Positions 60,237-62,903 of a DNA stretch of 62,903 nt are shown piece after piece; position 1 is the stretch's first letter, and each line of letters opens with the position of its first letter. A program made the translations under genes and the position numbers. Source of the DNA: Desulfosarcina cetonica JCM 12296 (GTDB lineage Bacteria; Desulfobacterota; Desulfobacteria; Desulfobacterales; Desulfosarcinaceae); NCBI RefSeq assembly GCF_001311845.1, contig NZ_BBCC01000017.1:1-62903 (forward strand). Reading direction: 5' to 3'. The notes under the pieces are model-generated. The model had not been told where the DNA came from and searched no databases. It worked only from the letters and a program-made list of their open reading frames with translations.

Positions 60237-61259
60237 TCAAGATTGCAAATGGTCAGCCTTGCTGGCGGTAAGCGTCTTCCGGTCCCATGGACGGGCATCC
60301 TCGCCAGGGCGGCTTCGCAACTTGCACAGGGCCTGCTGGCAGACGGGGCACTCCTCGGGCTCGCAGGGATCCATGTGAACCAGAACACCGGCGTTCCCAT
60401 CGAATGCATCGATCAATATTTTCTCTAATGCCTTTGCATCGGCATGGGCTTCCGCAAGCCGGTCTTGGCGCGGGAGAACCAGGTGCAGATCGATATGCAC
60501 GAAGTTACCGCTACGCCAAGCTCGCAGCTGATGGATGTCGATCCAATGTTTTTGACGATGGCGCTGGATAATTGTTGAGATCCGGTCGAGAAGCTCCGGG
60601 TCGGAGGCATCCATCAGGGCGGAAAAGCTCTCACCCACCAAGCGGGTACCGGTCAGCAGGATATTGACACCAACCAGGCAGGCGATGGACCCGTCCAACC
60701 ACAACCAGCCGGTCCATTTTACCATCACCAGTCCGGCAATCACGGCACCGGAGGTATAGACATCGGTGAGGACATGTTTGCCATCGGCGACGAGGGTCAA
60801 GGATGAAACCCTTTTCCCAATCCTGACAAGGATCAGGCCCAGAATCAGGTTGACTGCGGTTGCCGACATCAAGACGATCAGACCGGCCTGCAGGTTCACC
60901 AGTGCGTGGGGAGACAGCAACTGGTCGACACCCGTTTTAAAAATCCCGATCGCGGCCAGGATGATCAATGCACCTTCGAATCCGGCGGAGAAATATTCAA
61001 TCTTGCCGTGACCGTAGGGATGCCCCGGATCCGCAGGCTGGGCCGCCATCCAGATGCTGACCACGGCAAAAGCGGCCGCCACGACATTGATGATCGATTC
61101 CAGGGCGTCGGAAAGCACTGCCGATGAACGGGTTAAATGGTAACTGTAGAACTTGGCCGCCATGAGGATGATGGCGACAAAAAGAGAACTGCCGATGGCC
61201 AGCATGCGGTGTTTGAAGGGGGTGGTGGATGAAGGCTTGGATAGGCGTCGTGTTTTCAT
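60237..61259 (-). CDS. Cation diffusion facilitator family transporter
   Basis: This metal exporter of about 340 residues has six transmembrane helices. Metal-site residues include SDALESIINV (first Asp site) and HVLTDVYTS (HxxxD site), with a His-containing loop DPGHPYGHGK. A C-terminal cytosolic domain ends with a Cys pair CPVC and a basic tail. CDF proteins move Zn, Fe, Mn or Co with proton antiport; the metal is not fixed here. Start 61259 is chosen; starts at 61283 or 61355 are possible. Confidence 0.88.
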   Translation of the reverse strand: MKTRRLSKPSSTTPFKHRMLAIGSSLFVAIILMAAKFYSYHLTRSSAVLSDALESIINVVAAAFAVVSIWMAAQPADPGHPYGHGKIEYFSAGFEGALIILAAIGIFKTGVDQLLSPHALVNLQAGLIVLMSATAVNLILGLILVRIGKRVSSLTLVADGKHVLTDVYTSGAVIAGLVMVKWTGWLWLDGSIACLVGVNILLTGTRLVGESFSALMDASDPELLDRISTIIQRHRQKHWIDIHQLRAWRSGNFVHIDLHLVLPRQDRLAEAHADAKALEKILIDAFDGNAGVLVHMDPCEPEECPVCQQALCKLRSRPGEDARPWDRKTLTASKADHLQS

Positions 61260-61419
61260 GAACGGTAATGATATGCTCGCCATTTTGAATCCGCAACCAT
61301 GCATGCGCCGAATCGAGGCAAACAGACCGACAAACCCCGTGACACCGGCTGACAAATCGGATAGGTAAGGGACGGCGACAAATTATTTCCTTTACCAAAA
61401 AAATGAATGGAGAACTTGC

Positions 61420-61778
61420 ATGTCTGACAAACAACAGATTGATTTTACAGTTGATGCCAATAACCTTTACCGTGAGGAAGCCATCACCGATCTCAAGGTG
61501 GCCTCCATTCGGCGCATGATTCCCATCACGGCCGATGGCAAGGACGATTCTTCCCGTTCACCCGTCTTTTTCGGTCACACCCAGGTCATGACGCCCCAGG
61601 GCCAATTCCACTGCAGGCCAAGTTGCCGGCCAACAACCTGACCGAAGCCATCGCCACTTTTCCCCAGGCGATGGAAACGGAAATGGCCCGGCTCGTCCAA
61701 GAGCTTCAGAAAATGCAGGCCGAAGAGCAAAAAACGCAACGCCAAAACGATTCTCGAATCATCGTGCCCGGCCGGTAA
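61420..61778 (+). CDS. Conserved hypothetical cytosolic protein (frame interrupted)
   Basis: The product has about 119 residues when one C is restored near 61604 (QGPIPLQAKLPANNL). The N-terminus (DFTVDANNLYREEAITDLKVASIRRM) and the C-terminal Gln/Glu-rich helix look like a small soluble family. GGAG precedes the ATG. It is followed closely by the gene at 61782. No function is known to me. Confidence 0.7.
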
Positions 61779-61781
61779 GCG

Positions 61782-62066
61782 ATGAACATCCGGGTTGAGT
61801 GTTATGCCGGCTATCGCGGGGAAGAAACACCGCGGCGATTTTTCATGGGGCAGCGCTGCATTGCGGTTGTCGCGGTCCAGGATCGGTGGCTGGCACCGGA
61901 TCATCGATATTTCAAACTGATGGGGGATGATGGCGGATTGTACATCGTCCGCCATGATCCCTACATAGATGAATGGCAACTCACGTGTTTTAAAAAAGAT
62001 CCCCAATCACCAACGGCCAGCAAAGCCGATTCCGCCTGGTGTGGCGCGCATCCCAAACCCTGCTGA
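61782..62066 (+). CDS. Conserved hypothetical protein
   Basis: This 94-residue protein has a compact beta-rich pattern (CYAGYRGEETPRRFFMG, VQDRWLAPDHRYFKLMGDDGGLYIVRHDP). It ends with two Cys residues. It starts four bases after the preceding gene and 16 bases before the DUF177 gene, so it is in the same operon. No named family is recognised. Confidence 0.7.
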   Translation: MNIRVECYAGYRGEETPRRFFMGQRCIAVVAVQDRWLAPDHRYFKLMGDDGGLYIVRHDPYIDEWQLTCFKKDPQSPTASKADSAWCGAHPKPC

Positions 62067-62081
62067 TCGGTCAATAATAAC

Positions 62082-62639
62082 ATGTTTATCCTCCATATCG
62101 AATCCATATCCGCATCCGGGTGGGCGTTAAATGAGCAGGCCGATGCCGAGGGGCTTCCCCTGCTTCATGCCCTGTCCCGCGAAACGCTTATCCATTTTAC
62201 CCGCCCCGTCCAGGCCCAACTTCATGCACGCCGATTGGGTGACCAGGTCGCCATCGACGGTACCGTTAAAACCACCGTGGTCCTCACCTGCAGCCGTTGT
62301 CTGGAACATTTTGAATCCGATGTGGAAACCAATTTTTCAGCCACGGCCGTCCCAGAGCGGCCAGTGGTGCCGGCATCGATCCCCAAAGAGGAGGAGATCG
62401 AACTATCCGGTGATGGGATCGATGTCATTCCCTACGAGGGCGAAAGTGTCGATTTACGCAATGAAATCGCCCAGCAAATCATCATGGCGCTGCCATTCAA
62501 ACCCCTTTGCCAAGAACATTGCAAAGGGCTCTGCAGCCATTGCGGGACCAATCTGAACCGAAGCACCTGCACCTGTCAGTCGGATGCTGCCAACAATCCA
62601 TTTGCCGTCCTGAAGTCCCTCAAGCTACCCAACAAATAA
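62082..62639 (+). CDS. DUF177/YceD-family protein
   Basis: This 185-residue protein has a DUF177-type pattern with CSRCLEHFE (residues about 70-78) and a C-terminal Cys-rich end (CQEHCKGLCSHCGTNLN) that suggests a metal site. In most bacteria YceD lies upstream of rpmF (ribosomal protein L32) and is linked to 23S rRNA maturation. Here the next gene is a 59-residue coiled coil and not rpmF. Confidence 0.85.
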   Translation: MFILHIESISASGWALNEQADAEGLPLLHALSRETLIHFTRPVQAQLHARRLGDQVAIDGTVKTTVVLTCSRCLEHFESDVETNFSATAVPERPVVPASIPKEEEIELSGDGIDVIPYEGESVDLRNEIAQQIIMALPFKPLCQEHCKGLCSHCGTNLNRSTCTCQSDAANNPFAVLKSLKLPNK

Positions 62640-62652
62640 GGAATGCGCACGG

Positions 62653-62832
62653 ATGTCCCTCAGAATGATCGCCAAGGACCTATATCGGCTTCAGCAGATG
62701 GTGGATCGACTGGAAAAGGATTTGGCTGCGTGCCCGCCGGCACAAATCGATCGGTTAAAACTGAAACTGGCTCAGGCCAAACAGGCTCGCAACCAGGTCA
62801 GACGGATGCTGGATGGCCAACTGGACCGCTAA
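62653..62832 (+). CDS. Small coiled-coil protein
   Basis: A short frame (59 residues, MSLRMIAKDLYRLQQ...) gives one continuous amphipathic helix with regular Leu, Gln, Lys and Arg. It begins 13 bases after the DUF177 gene stop. The longer frame in another phase that spans this region has no such pattern. It is probably a real small gene of unknown role. The remaining 71 bases of the window hold nothing recognisable. Confidence 0.55.
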   Translation: MSLRMIAKDLYRLQQMVDRLEKDLAACPPAQIDRLKLKLAQAKQARNQVRRMLDGQLDR

Positions 62833-62903
62833 CTCAGCGTGCGGAAAGGGGGAAGGCAAGGGGCTTCCACGAAAGGCGTTTTTGACAGGGTATTCGAATC
62901 GCA

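Overview
The window looks like chromosomal DNA of a Desulfobacterota (deltaproteobacterial, probably Desulfosarcina-like, sulfate-reducing) bacterium of moderate GC. This rests on gene content and order (xseA-xseB-ispA-dxs-tlyA; ispF-cysS-uvrB-uvrC beside mdh; ADP-forming and AMP-forming acetate activation; MglA/PilZ/DUF4388 signalling proteins; a PEP-CTERM remnant). It is inferred by eye, not by a database search. No tRNA, rRNA, CRISPR array, prophage or transposase was seen.

Layout. 0.1-2.7 kb (minus): a membrane protein, a PspA-like coiled coil and a von Willebrand A protein, divergent from a response regulator/histidine kinase pair (2.9-5.6 kb) followed by a cysteine-cluster protein and a SAP/HNH-like protein. 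7-14.2 kb (minus): plsB, parC, parE. 14.3-14.9 kb: terminators and a truncated PEP-CTERM gene. 14.9-23.5 kb: a Bax-inhibitor-type membrane protein, then the plus-strand block xseA, xseB, ispA, dxs, tlyA and an EF-G-like GTPase. 23.6-33.3 kb (minus): the most distinctive region, reading from upstream TetR - acetyl-CoA synthetase - Na+/solute symporter - 28-residue membrane peptide - zinc-ribbon membrane protein - CheY-like receiver - membrane PAS sensor fused to a DnaQ-type exonuclease - SPL-like radical SAM enzyme - secreted SNase-type nuclease. 33.5-38.6 kb (minus): ParB-like protein, purC, and a PilZ / cNMP-binding / MglA GTPase / TPR signalling cluster. 38.9-40 kb: mdh behind a 152-nt inverted-repeat leader. 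40-46 kb (minus): uvrC, uvrB, cysS, ispF. 46.2-51 kb (plus): ADP-forming acyl-CoA synthetase, a membrane protein, Hsp33, an MFS transporter. 51-55.6 kb: NUDIX hydrolase, TPR protein, SixA-like phosphatase, and an acidic-repeat coiled-coil protein with its secreted neighbour. 55.9-62.9 kb: a Cys-rich small protein, a DUF2760 protein, an SLC5-type transporter fused to a histidine kinase, a cation diffusion facilitator and a run of small conserved proteins ending in a DUF177 protein.

Two themes stand out. First, acetate/short-chain acid handling: AMP-forming Acs, a symporter, ADP-forming synthetase, an SLC5-histidine kinase sensor, and a receiver plus kinase-like exonuclease next to the symporter. 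Second, sequence quality. At least 16 conserved genes are interrupted by reading-frame shifts. The coordinates of each full-length gene are short of a whole number of codons by one base per shift, and every break I resolved is repaired by adding one base, usually in a run of identical bases. I therefore annotate them as single genes with a probable one-base sequence deletion and do not call them pseudogenes.
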